Shown: positions 8,975 to 17,757 of the stretch, one piece after another
How the letters are laid out: every line of letters starts with the position of its first letter
How positions within the stretch are numbered: position 1 is the stretch's first letter
DNA from: Thiomicrospira microaerophila
GTDB lineage: Bacteria; Pseudomonadota; Gammaproteobacteria; Thiomicrospirales; Thiomicrospiraceae
Assembly: GCF_000934765.1 (NCBI RefSeq)
Contig: NZ_JYNN01000002.1
Span: forward strand, 98,777 to 150,080
Direction: 5' to 3'
DNA: 51,304 nucleotides
Program-made: the position numbers and the translations under genes
Notes under the pieces: model-generated
What the model was told of the DNA's origin: nothing
Seen by the model: only the letters and a program-made list of their open reading frames with translations
Database searches by the model: none

Positions 8975-11679
8975 AAACCATCAGCTTACATAAAGCAACG
9001 GCAATTGGATTAGTCTTGCTTTGGTTATTTAGTTTTTGGTTTGTTAATCAACGTTATCAGATCGAAAAGCAACTGTATTTTGATCGTCAAATACAAGAGG
9101 TCTCATTAGCTTGGCGCGCCACGGTGCAAACGCATCAGCAATCGAAACAGGCTTATTTTGAAACCTATGTTCAAAATCCAATTATTTTAGACTGGGTTAA
9201 GGCGGCACATCTTGACACAATGCGCAATCAAGCAAGAGACGCACTCTATCAAGAGGTGGCGATAATCTATCAGCAGATGCGGCGTAATGGTGTGTTTCAA
9301 TTTCAGTTTACATTGCCAAATAACCAAAGCTTATTGCGATTACATTCGCCTACGCACTTCGGTGACGACTTAACAGAGGTGAGGTCTTCTTTTAGAAAAG
9401 CGAATGAATTAATGAAACCTATTCATGGTTTTGAATTGGGTCGAGTTGTCCCCGGATTTCGTAGTGTTTTTCCACTTTTTATCCAAGCAGAGCATATCGG
9501 CGCAGTTGAAATAAGTACGCAGTTCGAAACGCTGCGCCGAGATATGAGTCAGCTTGATCTTGGACGTGAGTTTGGGATTATTTTCGCGCGTGATGCACAA
9601 GATACTGTGTTTGAACGTCTATCTACCTATTTCATTCCAAGCCAACTGGCCCTCAATTGGGTGATGGAGGACCCAGCGCGACAAAGCTTACATAATACGC
9701 CCTTGCCTAGTCTATATATGAATCAGATGCGCGCTGAGTTGAGTCGCATAGATGTCCTTTCTAGGTATCTCGAAAAAGGCGAGCCGTTTGTAGCGTCTCA
9801 AAAGGTAAATCGTATAACACAGTTGGCGGTTTTTATACCCATTCATGATATTGAGGGTCAATTAATCAGTTACCTTTTTGCGTTCTCTCCGGCACCGATG
9901 CTTGACAAGTTGGTGCTAGATACTACTTTGCAGGTACTTTTTTCTAGTTTGTTTTTGTTGCTTTTGGGGTTTGTTGTATTTCGGTTGTTGCGTCATCAAG
10001 ACGATTTACGCGTCGCGGCGACGGCCTTTAATGTTCAAGAAGGGGTGCTGATCACTGATGCACAAGGGATGATCATTCGAGTGAATGATGCGTTTAGCCA
10101 GTTAACGGGTTATTTGTCAATAGATGTGGTTGGCAAAACGCCCGCTATTTTAAATTCAGGCAGACAGAGTAAAGCGTTTTACCAGCTCATGTGGACAGAG
10201 CTTAAACGGAATGGATATTGGTTGGGTGAAATATGGAATCGTAAAAAAAATGGCGAAGAGTATATTGAGCGTTTATCAATCCGTGCGGTTTATGATCAAA
10301 AACAAAAGGTAACGCATTATGTTGGTGCTTTTTTTGATATTACGCAGTCTAAAGCGGATGAGTCTGAAATCCGCCGATTAGCTTTTTTTGATCATTTAAC
10401 ACAGTTGGCAAATCGTCGTTTACTCATGGATAGGTTAGAACATGCTCTCGCATCGAGCCATCAATCTGAGCATTTTGCAGCGTTGTTATTTATTGATCTT
10501 GATCGTTTTAAAATTTTAAATGATACAAAAGGCCATGCTTATGGCGACCAGTTGCTAGTTGAGGTTGCAAGCCGTTTGAAGCAATCGGTACGAGAGGTTG
10601 ATACCATTTCTAGGTTCGGTGGTGATGAGTTTATTGTGTTGGCTGAGGGGTTGAGCCAAGAAAAACATAAGGCCGCGTATGAAGCTGAGCAGTTGGCGGA
10701 AAAAATCCGTGCAGCCTTGTCTAGCGTTTATCAGTTTGATCATTTTGAGCATGTTTCGAGTCCGAGTATTGGCATTGTATTATTCAAAGATCATGAAGAT
10801 GGCACGGCAGAAGATATTGTATGTAAAGCCGATAGTGCAATGTATCAAGCAAAGCAAGCGGGTAGAAATACAATTAAGTTGTTTGACCCAAAAATGCAGA
10901 CCTTAATTGAAGAGCGATTAGCATTAGAGTCGGATTTGAAAAGCGCCATTGAAAACAATCAGTTTGAATTACTTTATCAACCGCAGCTCAATGCGCAAAA
11001 CAGGGTGATCGGTGCCGAAGCGCTCATACGATGGCATCACCCTGAGCGTGGTTTGGTATCGCCTGCGGAGTTTATACCTCTAGCTGAACAATCGGAGTTG
11101 ATTCTTCTTATTGGTGACTGGGTGTTGCATGAAGCGGTTAGAAGTTTAGCGAAATGGAAAAAAAATGCTTCTTTAGCACATCTAACCCTAGCGGTAAACA
11201 TTAGTGCGCAACAAATTCATCAAGTGCATTTTGTTGAACATGTTCAAGAGTACATTAAGGAGTATGTGTTTGACCCAAAAAATCTAAAGTTAGAACTGAC
11301 TGAATCGATGATGTTGATGGATATTGAAGATTCAGTGGATAAAATGCAGCGCTTGAGAAAGTTGGGTGTGCAGTTTTCAATGGACGACTTTGGAACAGGT
11401 TATGCGTCGCTACTGAGTATTAAAGATTTGCCGTTGAATCAGTTAAAAATTGATCGAAGTTTTATTCAAGATTTGCTTAGTGATACCAGTGCGCACACCT
11501 TAACGAGAACCATCATTCAGATGAGTGCAGAACTGGGTTTGGATGTGATTGCAGAAGGGGTTGAGACCCAAGAGCAAATGAATGCATTACTCAATATGGC
11601 GTGTGATGGATTTCAGGGTTATTTATTTTCGAAACCCCTTAGTTATAGCGATTTTATGACTTATTTGATTAAACCCTAA
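8971..11679 (+). CDS. Membrane dCache-PAS-GGDEF-EAL c-di-GMP enzyme
   Basis: A 902-residue inner-membrane protein. Helix 1 (~9-25) and helix 2 (~318-340) enclose a periplasmic dCache_3-like sensor (~35-310). PAS (~350-460), GGDEF (~470-635) and EAL (~645-900) domains follow. The GGDEF motif is intact (550-554) and preceded by an RxxD inhibitory site (REVD, 541-544). The EAL motif is intact (GAEALIRW, 682-689), as are [10 protein letters not shown] and AEGVET. Both diguanylate cyclase and phosphodiesterase activity are therefore possible; which dominates cannot be told from sequence. It is translationally coupled to the Aer-like receptor upstream. A family 1 MITE begins 36 bp after its stop, and no terminator is obvious. 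Confidence 0.92.
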   Translation: MKTISLHKATAIGLVLLWLFSFWFVNQRYQIEKQLYFDRQIQEVSLAWRATVQTHQQSKQAYFETYVQNPIILDWVKAAHLDTMRNQARDALYQEVAIIYQQMRRNGVFQFQFTLPNNQSLLRLHSPTHFGDDLTEVRSSFRKANELMKPIHGFELGRVVPGFRSVFPLFIQAEHIGAVEISTQFETLRRDMSQLDLGREFGIIFARDAQDTVFERLSTYFIPSQLALNWVMEDPARQSLHNTPLPSLYMNQMRAELSRIDVLSRYLEKGEPFVASQKVNRITQLAVFIPIHDIEGQLISYLFAFSPAPMLDKLVLDTTLQVLFSSLFLLLLGFVVFRLLRHQDDLRVAATAFNVQEGVLITDAQGMIIRVNDAFSQLTGYLSIDVVGKTPAILNSGRQSKAFYQLMWTELKRNGYWLGEIWNRKKNGEEYIERLSIRAVYDQKQKVTHYVGAFFDITQSKADESEIRRLAFFDHLTQLANRRLLMDRLEHALASSHQSEHFAALLFIDLDRFKILNDTKGHAYGDQLLVEVASRLKQSVREVDTISRFGGDEFIVLAEGLSQEKHKAAYEAEQLAEKIRAALSSVYQFDHFEHVSSPSIGIVLFKDHEDGTAEDIVCKADSAMYQAKQAGRNTIKLFDPKMQTLIEERLALESDLKSAIENNQFELLYQPQLNAQNRVIGAEALIRWHHPERGLVSPAEFIPLAEQSELILLIGDWVLHEAVRSLAKWKKNASLAHLTLAVNISAQQIHQVHFVEHVQEYIKEYVFDPKNLKLELTESMMLMDIEDSVDKMQRLRKLGVQFSMDDFGTGYASLLSIKDLPLNQLKIDRSFIQDLLSDTSAHTLTRTIIQMSAELGLDVIAEGVETQEQMNALLNMACDGFQGYLFSKPLSYSDFMTYLIKP

Positions 11680-11704
11680 ATGTCTCAAAGTCAGTTAAAA
11701 AGAG

Positions 11705-12143
11705 GGTGCTATGTCAGGACAAACGCATCTTGAGTAAATAATAAATTAACAACTTACAACCAGTTCGCGTTCCCACGTTGAACGTCACGGCCATTGAGTT
11801 AAGAAATGAGTGGCAACTGGACTTGTTTCCCTCATTGCCCTGTCACCCTGCGCGAAGCCGCAGGGTCTATTGCTGCCAGTGGCTGGATCCTGCGACTTTG
11901 CGCAGGATGACGGCTCTGGGTAAAAGAAATGGGTCATTGCGAGGCCGAAGGCCGTGGCAATCTGTTGCAGACTGCGCACGCCCTTGAGAGATTGCCGCGT
12001 CGCTGCGCTCCTCGCAATGACGGTTTTCTTCTTAACTTAATGGCAGTTTAATGGCAGTGACGCACAGTATGGGAACGAGGTTAATCATACCTATTCCTAT
12101 GAGTTTTATATTATTTTAGATGGGTTTGCCCTGGGTGCTATGT
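11705..12143. mobile_element. MITE family 1, copy 2, with perfect 10-bp target duplication
   Basis: The element body is 11715-12133 (419 bp), with ends CAGGACAAACGCATCT and the complement of AGATGGGTTTGCCCTG. It is bracketed by identical 10-mers GGTGCTATGT (11705-11714 and 12134-12143), direct proof of transposition. The 89-bp palindromic core lies at 11933-12021. It is longer than copy 1 because another palindromic repeat sits inside (11842-11911). It fills the gap between the GGDEF-EAL gene and the SiaA-like gene. Small ORFs inside it (e.g. 11778-11987) are not genes. Confidence 0.92.
11842..11911. repeat. Nested palindromic repeat inside the MITE
   Basis: About 70 bp made of two GC-rich hairpin arms (GTCACCCTGCGCGAAG ... 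and ... TTTGCGCAGGATGAC). The arms resemble the widespread small palindromic repeats that read GTCATCCTGCGC. It is present in this copy of the 224-bp element type and absent from copy 1, so it looks like a secondary insertion. Confidence 0.6.
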
Positions 12144-12313
12144 GAAATGTTGCAAAATTTCGGGTTTGAGATTTTTTTGAGATGTTGGCTCGCTACAATT
12201 TGTTCATATCGTAAAGGGTTTTTAACTTCTCAGTGTTGTTTTATCAGGCTTCTCGGTCGCGTTAAAAGCCTTAAGTTGGCATATTTATGAATACAGGGCT
12301 AATTGGAAAATGA

Positions 12314-14059
12314 ATGAAACTGACTAAATTGGGCTTTGTTTTTATTGGAAGTGTGTCATTTGCATTGATTACGAATGGATGGATGTTAAATAGAATTCAG
12401 CATGATTATCGAATGACCGAAGCAGCTCAAAACCAACGTTTATCAACTGTTCAGCTCACGACATCAATTGAAAAAGATGTGCAGCAGCTGAGTCAATTTG
12501 TACGAGCTTATACTAGTTCAGGTGAAACAAGATATCTTATTTATTATTATGATTTGATCAGTATTCGCAATGGTGAGAAATCCAAGCCTTTAAATTATAG
12601 CGCACAATATTGGGCCGATGTGATGGCGGGAAACATTCAGCATCAAATGCAAGGTAAGAAGGGTGTAGCGTTGAATGCGCTATTACTGTCGATGCAGTTT
12701 AGCGTGGAAGAGCAAAAAATTGCCGAACAAATCTTGGAAACCTCTAGCGAAATGGCTGAAATTGAAAGTGTAGCGTTTGCGGCAACGCAAGGGCTGTATG
12801 ACCCTGTTATAGGCGACTTTGTTGATGATGGTGAGCCAAATCTTGTTTATGCCGCAAGTCTTGTGAACGGTGAAGTCTATTTGAAATTAAATAGCCAGTT
12901 AATTGGTCAGGTCGAACACTTAAGTGCATCGGCCATCCAGCGTACAGCTGATCAAGTGTCTGTGATGACACAGCGTTTAATGAATCGTATTTTTTATGCC
13001 GCATTGATGTTGTTTGTCTCTGTTGGCTTGATGGTGTTGTTAATGGTTTTAGTGCGGCGAAATGTGCTCAAGCCTATGCAGAAAATGATTGCGGTCACCA
13101 GTAAATTTGGACAGGGTGAGTATCAATCACGACTCATAGTGGTTGAAGCGGTGGACGAGTTAAAGCAGGTTGCGCATACGTTCAATGAAATGGCGGCCAA
13201 TATTGAAAACGATATCCACCGTCGTAGCGAGTTGCTATCGGATTTACAACAGGCTAAAAAAACGATTGAGGAAGTGCATTTGCGAACACGCGAGTCGATT
13301 GAATATGCGTCGCTTATTCAGCATGCCTTAATTCCAGATAATACCTTATTTGAATCTACGTTTAGTGATTACTTTTGTTTTTGGGAACCTAAAGATGTTG
13401 TTGGTGGTGATATTTATTTTTTCAGCAAACTGCGTAATGACGATGAAAGTTTGTTGTTGGTGATTGATTGTACGGGGCATGGGGTTCCCGGTGCGTTTGT
13501 AACGATGCTGGTGAAAGCGGTTGAACAGCAAATTGTAACCCAAATTCAGCACAGTCATGACGAAGTGCAGCCAAACCAAATTTTAAAACTTTTTAATCAA
13601 ACACTTAAAAAGCTACTCAAGCAAGAAAGCTTGGATAGTGTGAGTAATGCCGGATTTGATGGTGCCGCTATTTATTATAACCAGCAACAAAATATTATTC
13701 GTTTTTCAGGCGCACAAACGGCCTTACATTACTGGGATGGATCAAACTTAACCATGATTAAAGGGGATAGGCATTCCGTTGGTTATAAAAAAACTGCCTC
13801 GGATACCCAATTTAGCGAGCATGAAGTGTGTGTCAAACCTGGGATGCGTTTTTATGTGACGACCGATGGCTATCTTGATCAGAATGGCGGTGACAAGGGC
13901 TTTCCATTCGGTCGTAGACGATATGAGCAAGCACTGGTTTCAACTATGCATTTGTCAATCAGAGAGCAGCAAATCGTGCTGCAGAAGGAGTTAGGGCTTT
14001 ATCAAAGTGATGAAATTAGAAATGATGATGTCACTATTATTGGATTTATACCGAAATAG
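12314..14059 (+). CDS. SiaA-like HAMP-PP2C (SpoIIE-type) phosphatase
   Basis: A 581-residue membrane phosphatase. Helices near 7-27 and 225-248 flank a periplasmic sensor segment. A HAMP domain (~248-300) and a coiled linker precede a SpoIIE/PP2C domain (~340-580) with DVVGGDIYFF and DCTGHGVPGAFVTML, which carry the metal-binding aspartates. In Pseudomonas SiaA, this architecture dephosphorylates the antagonist SiaC in response to a periplasmic signal. The next two genes encode SiaB-like and SiaC-like proteins, so the assignment rests on both domain order and context. The gene starts at ATG 12314, just after a MITE and a ~170-bp AT-rich gap that must hold the operon promoter. The ligand is unknown. 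Confidence 0.9.
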   Translation: MKLTKLGFVFIGSVSFALITNGWMLNRIQHDYRMTEAAQNQRLSTVQLTTSIEKDVQQLSQFVRAYTSSGETRYLIYYYDLISIRNGEKSKPLNYSAQYWADVMAGNIQHQMQGKKGVALNALLLSMQFSVEEQKIAEQILETSSEMAEIESVAFAATQGLYDPVIGDFVDDGEPNLVYAASLVNGEVYLKLNSQLIGQVEHLSASAIQRTADQVSVMTQRLMNRIFYAALMLFVSVGLMVLLMVLVRRNVLKPMQKMIAVTSKFGQGEYQSRLIVVEAVDELKQVAHTFNEMAANIENDIHRRSELLSDLQQAKKTIEEVHLRTRESIEYASLIQHALIPDNTLFESTFSDYFCFWEPKDVVGGDIYFFSKLRNDDESLLLVIDCTGHGVPGAFVTMLVKAVEQQIVTQIQHSHDEVQPNQILKLFNQTLKKLLKQESLDSVSNAGFDGAAIYYNQQQNIIRFSGAQTALHYWDGSNLTMIKGDRHSVGYKKTASDTQFSEHEVCVKPGMRFYVTTDGYLDQNGGDKGFPFGRRRYEQALVSTMHLSIREQQIVLQKELGLYQSDEIRNDDVTIIGFIPK

Positions 14060-14068
14060 GAGTTTAGT

Positions 14069-14632
14069 GTGAATATTAGTGCGATAAAAAACATTTTTGA
14101 CAGTGAAGGTATTGTCTTCTTGGTATATACCGGCTTTTTGTCACAGACTGTTATCTCAGCGATGACAAGTTCATTAGAAAAAGAGGCTGAGCATGGCGGA
14201 TTAGGGATAAGTGAATCAACGCACATCTACACTGTTTTTATTGAAATGGCACAAAACATTATGAATTACTCCCGCGCTCAATGGGATGATAGCCATCAGC
14301 CCAAGCCAGAAGGCTTAATTGTTGTGGGTAAATACACCAGTGGATCTGGGTATTATGTTCAGGCGCAGAATGTTGTTTTGCGAGAGGATAAGGAAAAAAT
14401 TGAGCCTAAGTTGATTGAGATTCAATCTATGGATGTAGATGCCATTAAAAAGCGCTACCGAGAGGTGCGTAAGTCGGGCAGGGACGTGCATGCCAAAGGG
14501 GGCGGGATCGGGTTTTATGAAATCGCGAAGCGCTGTAGCTATTTTGAATATCAATTCAAACCTATTGATAACGATAAGTTTGAGTTTAGTCTGACTGCAA
14601 ATATTGCTAAAAAGAAAGAACTGGAGAATTAA
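14069..14632 (+). CDS. SiaB-family protein kinase of SiaC
   Basis: A 187-residue GHKL-type kinase. Motifs are an N-box-like helix (EMAQNIMNYSRAQW, ~residues 53-66) and a glycine ATP-lid segment (HAKGGGIGFYEIAKRC). In the Pseudomonas Sia pathway, SiaB phosphorylates SiaC and SiaA removes the phosphate. The start is GTG, with GGAG six bases upstream. It lies 9 bp after the phosphatase and 1 bp before the SiaC-like gene, which fits a co-translated kinase/substrate pair. Confidence 0.87.
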   Translation: MNISAIKNIFDSEGIVFLVYTGFLSQTVISAMTSSLEKEAEHGGLGISESTHIYTVFIEMAQNIMNYSRAQWDDSHQPKPEGLIVVGKYTSGSGYYVQAQNVVLREDKEKIEPKLIEIQSMDVDAIKKRYREVRKSGRDVHAKGGGIGFYEIAKRCSYFEYQFKPIDNDKFEFSLTANIAKKKELEN

Positions 14633-14633
14633 A

Positions 14634-15011
14634 ATGCAAGATCTTGTTATTGAACAAACACAATATACCCCTGCCATTTCAATGCTTACAGAGGGCAAAA
14701 TTTCCCTGATCGGCAAGTCTTATCCTGAAAACACGTTTGAATTCTACAAACCTGTTATTCAGTGGTTGAATAGTTTTTTTGAGGAAGGTTCGGTTGACTC
14801 CCTTAGCGTCACTTTTGAAATTATCTACTTTAATTCGAGTAGCTCTAAGGTGTTTTTTGATTTTTTTGATGTTTTAAATCTTAATAAAGAAGATAAAAAC
14901 ATTCATGTCATTTGGCAGCATGATGTGGATAACGAGAGTGCCTTGGAAGCGGGTGAGGATTTTGTGGATGATTTCCCAGACCTCAATATTACTATTAAAA
15001 CGACAGACTGA
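14634..15011 (+). CDS. SiaC-like (DUF1987) phospho-switch protein
   Basis: A 125-residue single-domain protein of the DUF1987/SiaC family. The family hallmark is FNSSSSK in the middle of the protein. Ser68 falls where Pseudomonas SiaC has its phosphorylated Thr68 (aligned by motif only), so the phosphoacceptor is probably Ser here. In the known pathway, unphosphorylated SiaC binds and activates the diguanylate cyclase SiaD. Here the next gene is an HD-GYP protein instead, so the output partner is probably different. The start is ATG 14634, with GGAG about seven bases upstream. Longer upstream starts in this frame overlap siaB and lack a ribosome site. Confidence 0.88.
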   Translation: MQDLVIEQTQYTPAISMLTEGKISLIGKSYPENTFEFYKPVIQWLNSFFEEGSVDSLSVTFEIIYFNSSSSKVFFDFFDVLNLNKEDKNIHVIWQHDVDNESALEAGEDFVDDFPDLNITIKTTD

Positions 15012-15034
15012 TTAGCAATGGAGTGAATGGCGGT

Positions 15035-15823
15035 ATGGAAGCGAGTCCACTGATTGAAGAAATTGAAAATCTGAAAAATAGCTTTCTTCAAGTTTCAGAC
15101 CGCTTGGTAAAGGATATTTCGCGGCAAGAGAAAATTATGTTGCGCAGTGATCGTCGTCAGAAAAAGGAGTACGACGAGTTACAGCGTAAGTTTGCTGAGG
15201 TAGCTGCCTTGCAACAAGAAATTGAAGAAACGCAAAAAGAAGTCATCTTTACGATGGGGGCGATAGGCGAAAGCAGGAGCAAAGAAACCGGTAATCATGT
15301 TAAGCGTGTCGCCGAATATTCTCGTATGTTGGCGCTGCACTATGGGTTGACTGAAGCGGAGTCGGAAATGATTAAGCAGGCCAGTCCTATGCATGATATT
15401 GGTAAAGTGGCTATCCCAGATCTTATTTTAAATAAACCCGGTCGGTTTAATGAGGCTGAGTTTGAGATTATGAAAACCCATGCCCAAATAGGTTATGACA
15501 TGTTAAAGCATTCAAACCGCCCCCTGTTAAAAATGGCGGCAACTATTGCGTATGAGCACCATGAAAAATATAACGGTACTGGCTATCCGCAAGGAACTTA
15601 TGGTGAGAATATTCATATATATGGTCGTATTACCGCGATAGCGGATGTGTTTGATGCATTGGGTAGTGAGCGTTGTTATAAAAAAGCTTGGGAAGATGAG
15701 GCCATTTTTAACCTTTTTAGAGAGCAGAGTGGAGAACACTTTGATCCAAAGTTGGTCGCTATATTTTTTAAGCATTTAGATTCTTTTCTGTTAGTACGCC
15801 GTCAGTTTGCTGATCAGTTCTAA
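15035..15823 (+). CDS. HD-GYP domain protein, output of the Sia-like switch
   Basis: A 262-residue protein with an N-terminal coiled coil (~5-72) and an HD-GYP domain (~75-255). Visible motifs are His120-Asp121 in MHDIGK, HHEKYNGTGYP (175-185) and IADVFDAL. The family consensus has Asp in HHExxDGxGYP, and here it is Asn180. Most metal ligands remain, so c-di-GMP hydrolysis is plausible but not certain. In Pseudomonas siaABCD the fourth gene encodes a GGDEF cyclase. This one encodes the opposing enzyme class, with a coiled coil that could dock SiaC. I prefer ATG 15035 (GGAG eleven bases upstream) over GTG 15023, which would add four residues. Confidence 0.88.
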   Translation: MEASPLIEEIENLKNSFLQVSDRLVKDISRQEKIMLRSDRRQKKEYDELQRKFAEVAALQQEIEETQKEVIFTMGAIGESRSKETGNHVKRVAEYSRMLALHYGLTEAESEMIKQASPMHDIGKVAIPDLILNKPGRFNEAEFEIMKTHAQIGYDMLKHSNRPLLKMAATIAYEHHEKYNGTGYPQGTYGENIHIYGRITAIADVFDALGSERCYKKAWEDEAIFNLFREQSGEHFDPKLVAIFFKHLDSFLLVRRQFADQF

Positions 15824-15881
15824 CTTATTTAACCCAGATATTTCATTTAATGTTTTATTTAATAAAGGAGCTATAAAACAC

Positions 15882-17153
15882 ATGAGAGCAATACGACGGT
15901 TGGCCTTTGCCACGGTCGCGCTATTGAGCTGGCAATCGGTTGTCGCTATGGAAGTTAATTTTTCTGGTTTTGGCACGATTGGTTATGCCATTTCAGATAA
16001 ACAGTATGACTACCAGCGCTTTATTAATGACGACGGTACTTTTATGCGCGATTCATTACTTGGCCTGCAAGCCGATGTAAAATTTAATAATCACTGGGGT
16101 GCAACGGTACAGGGTGTTGTCGCTGCATCGGAAGAAAGTGATAATAGTTATGATATCAATGCACGTTGGGCATTTGTATCCTATCGCCCAACCAATGACT
16201 GGTTATTCCGAGCGGGTAAGTTACGCATTGGTTCGTTTTTAAATATGCAAAATATGGAAGTGTCTACGACTTATGATATGGCACGGCTACCTGCAGAGGT
16301 CTATTCTGTTGCTCCTGTGTATGACTTTACCGGCTTGAGTATCAACAAAACCTGGTATACGGATAACCTTGAAATTAATCTTGAAGCGGTTCAAGGACGA
16401 ACTAAGTCGGCTTGGCGTCAATATGTGAGCGGTAGTCAAGAAGCTAAATTTCTGCCAATTGATATTGATGTAAAGGGTTTAATGTTGTCGGTGAATAAAG
16501 ATGATGACTTGTATCGATTGGGTTGGTATCGTGTGGACGTTGAAAGTACCAAGGAGCCCCATTTCACGGGTAGCTATACGGTCATTCCGAATGACCCGAC
16601 TATACCAGGTAATCCGTTAGCGGGTTTGGGTGGCGATTTGATTATTCGTAATGCAGTTGACCGAACCACAGCCGATGTATTTACCTTGGGTGCAGATGTG
16701 CATTTTGATAATGGTATACGTGTGATGGGTGAATATGCGCGTCGTTTGATTGATCAGGTGGATACGGGTCCTGATACTCATGCCTTTCACGTTAATTTGT
16801 CAAAAAATGTGGGTAGTTGGACGCCTTATTTAGGTTATGCCAAGATGTGGTCAGGGCGTGATGAACGTCGTAATTGGAAGAAAGCAAGGGATGCGATCGT
16901 TCCAAGTACGGGTGGGGCGATGCCAGCAATGGATCAAGCTATTGCTCAAGGCTACCAAGATTTAGCGAGTGCTGTTTATGTTTATGACCAAAACTCGGTG
17001 ATGTTAGGTGCGGCTTATCGAATAGGCGCAACCCAGAAAATTAAGTTTGAAGTCATGAGAACGCACATTGGCGAAACTTCATCGATGGTGGACGGCGACG
17101 TCTCCAACGATGATGTTTTAGTTTTTTCACTTTCATATACTTTTGCATTTTAA
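15882..17153 (+). CDS. Outer-membrane porin-like beta-barrel protein
   Basis: A 423-residue exported protein. The signal peptide (1-22, ending SVVA) is followed by alternating amphipathic strands rich in Tyr, Trp and Asp. The C-terminal residue is Phe after SLSYTFA, the usual barrel-assembly signal. Aromatic-girdle pairs and the length fit a porin of about 16-18 strands. Substrate specificity cannot be inferred. AAAGGAG sits ~11 bases before the ATG. It starts 58 bp after the HD-GYP gene on the same strand and is followed 12 bp later by a small phosphate-binding-like protein, so the pair is probably co-transcribed, perhaps with the Sia-like operon. Confidence 0.82.
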   Translation: MRAIRRLAFATVALLSWQSVVAMEVNFSGFGTIGYAISDKQYDYQRFINDDGTFMRDSLLGLQADVKFNNHWGATVQGVVAASEESDNSYDINARWAFVSYRPTNDWLFRAGKLRIGSFLNMQNMEVSTTYDMARLPAEVYSVAPVYDFTGLSINKTWYTDNLEINLEAVQGRTKSAWRQYVSGSQEAKFLPIDIDVKGLMLSVNKDDDLYRLGWYRVDVESTKEPHFTGSYTVIPNDPTIPGNPLAGLGGDLIIRNAVDRTTADVFTLGADVHFDNGIRVMGEYARRLIDQVDTGPDTHAFHVNLSKNVGSWTPYLGYAKMWSGRDERRNWKKARDAIVPSTGGAMPAMDQAIAQGYQDLASAVYVYDQNSVMLGAAYRIGATQKIKFEVMRTHIGETSSMVDGDVSNDDVLVFSLSYTFAF

Positions 17154-17165
17154 GAGGAGCGTGCC

Positions 17166-17585
17166 ATGAATATGTTTACTCGCCTCTTAACGGCATGGGT
17201 TATCGCAACCAGCTTCACCACAGCACAAGCGGCATTGGTGGTGATTGCAAACGCGACGGTTCAAGATCATGTTGAAATAGCAACCTTAAGCCGTATTTAT
17301 ACAGGAAGAATGATTGTGTTAAACGGCACAGGTGTAAATCCTGTCAATTTGGCCAGTGGATCACCTGCACGTCAGCAATTTTTGCAGCATGTACTTAATC
17401 AAGATGATGATAAATACATTGGTTATTGGATTGTTAGACGTTCAATTGGTAAAGGCGCTCCACCAAGAGAGTTTGCTACTACCCAAGAGATTATTGATTA
17501 TGTAGCGAATACCCCTGGGGCGATTGGCTATATTGATTCAGATAGTAATCTACCGAGTTCAGTTAAGGTTCTTTTGAAAAATTAA
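17166..17585 (+). CDS. Small periplasmic phosphate-binding-like (PBP) protein
   Basis: A 139-residue protein with a signal peptide (1-22, TAQA). The mature part matches the PstS-like periplasmic-binding superfamily: an LSRIYTGR motif near the start and TPGAIGYIDSDS near the end. It is about half the length of a full phosphate-binding protein, a compact form often found beside porins and signalling genes. No ABC permease or ATPase is nearby, so transport is unlikely and a sensory or accessory role is more plausible. GAGGAG lies just upstream of the ATG. A strong terminator follows. Confidence 0.8.
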   Translation: MNMFTRLLTAWVIATSFTTAQAALVVIANATVQDHVEIATLSRIYTGRMIVLNGTGVNPVNLASGSPARQQFLQHVLNQDDDKYIGYWIVRRSIGKGAPPREFATTQEIIDYVANTPGAIGYIDSDSNLPSSVKVLLKN

Positions 17586-17598
17586 CCACTGCATTAAC

Positions 17599-17636
17599 GC
17601 GTCTGTCGCACGCTAGTTGCAACAGACGCATTTTAT
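17599..17636 (+). terminator. Rho-independent terminator after the porin/PBP pair
   Basis: An 8-bp stem (GCGTCTGT / ACAGACGC) with a 15-nt loop is followed by ATTTTATT. It lies 14 bp after the stop codon and probably ends the transcription unit that began upstream. Confidence 0.75.
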
Positions 17637-17757
17637 TCAAAGCCTGCTATTTCTGTAACCCCCAAGCCAAATTGTTCAATTCTGCATCCTAAATGATTTG
17701 GGTATATACTATCCTCAACATATTTAAGAAATTATTGTCATTTGGAATAGGTTGATT

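Noticed and set aside
11778-11987. Open reading frames inside MITE copy 2 (both strands)
   Set aside because: They lie wholly within the palindromic element and translate its repeats. They have no ribosome site or protein family.
17166-17585. Calling this a full PstS phosphate-binding protein
   Set aside because: It is about half the normal length and has no pst permease or ATPase neighbours.
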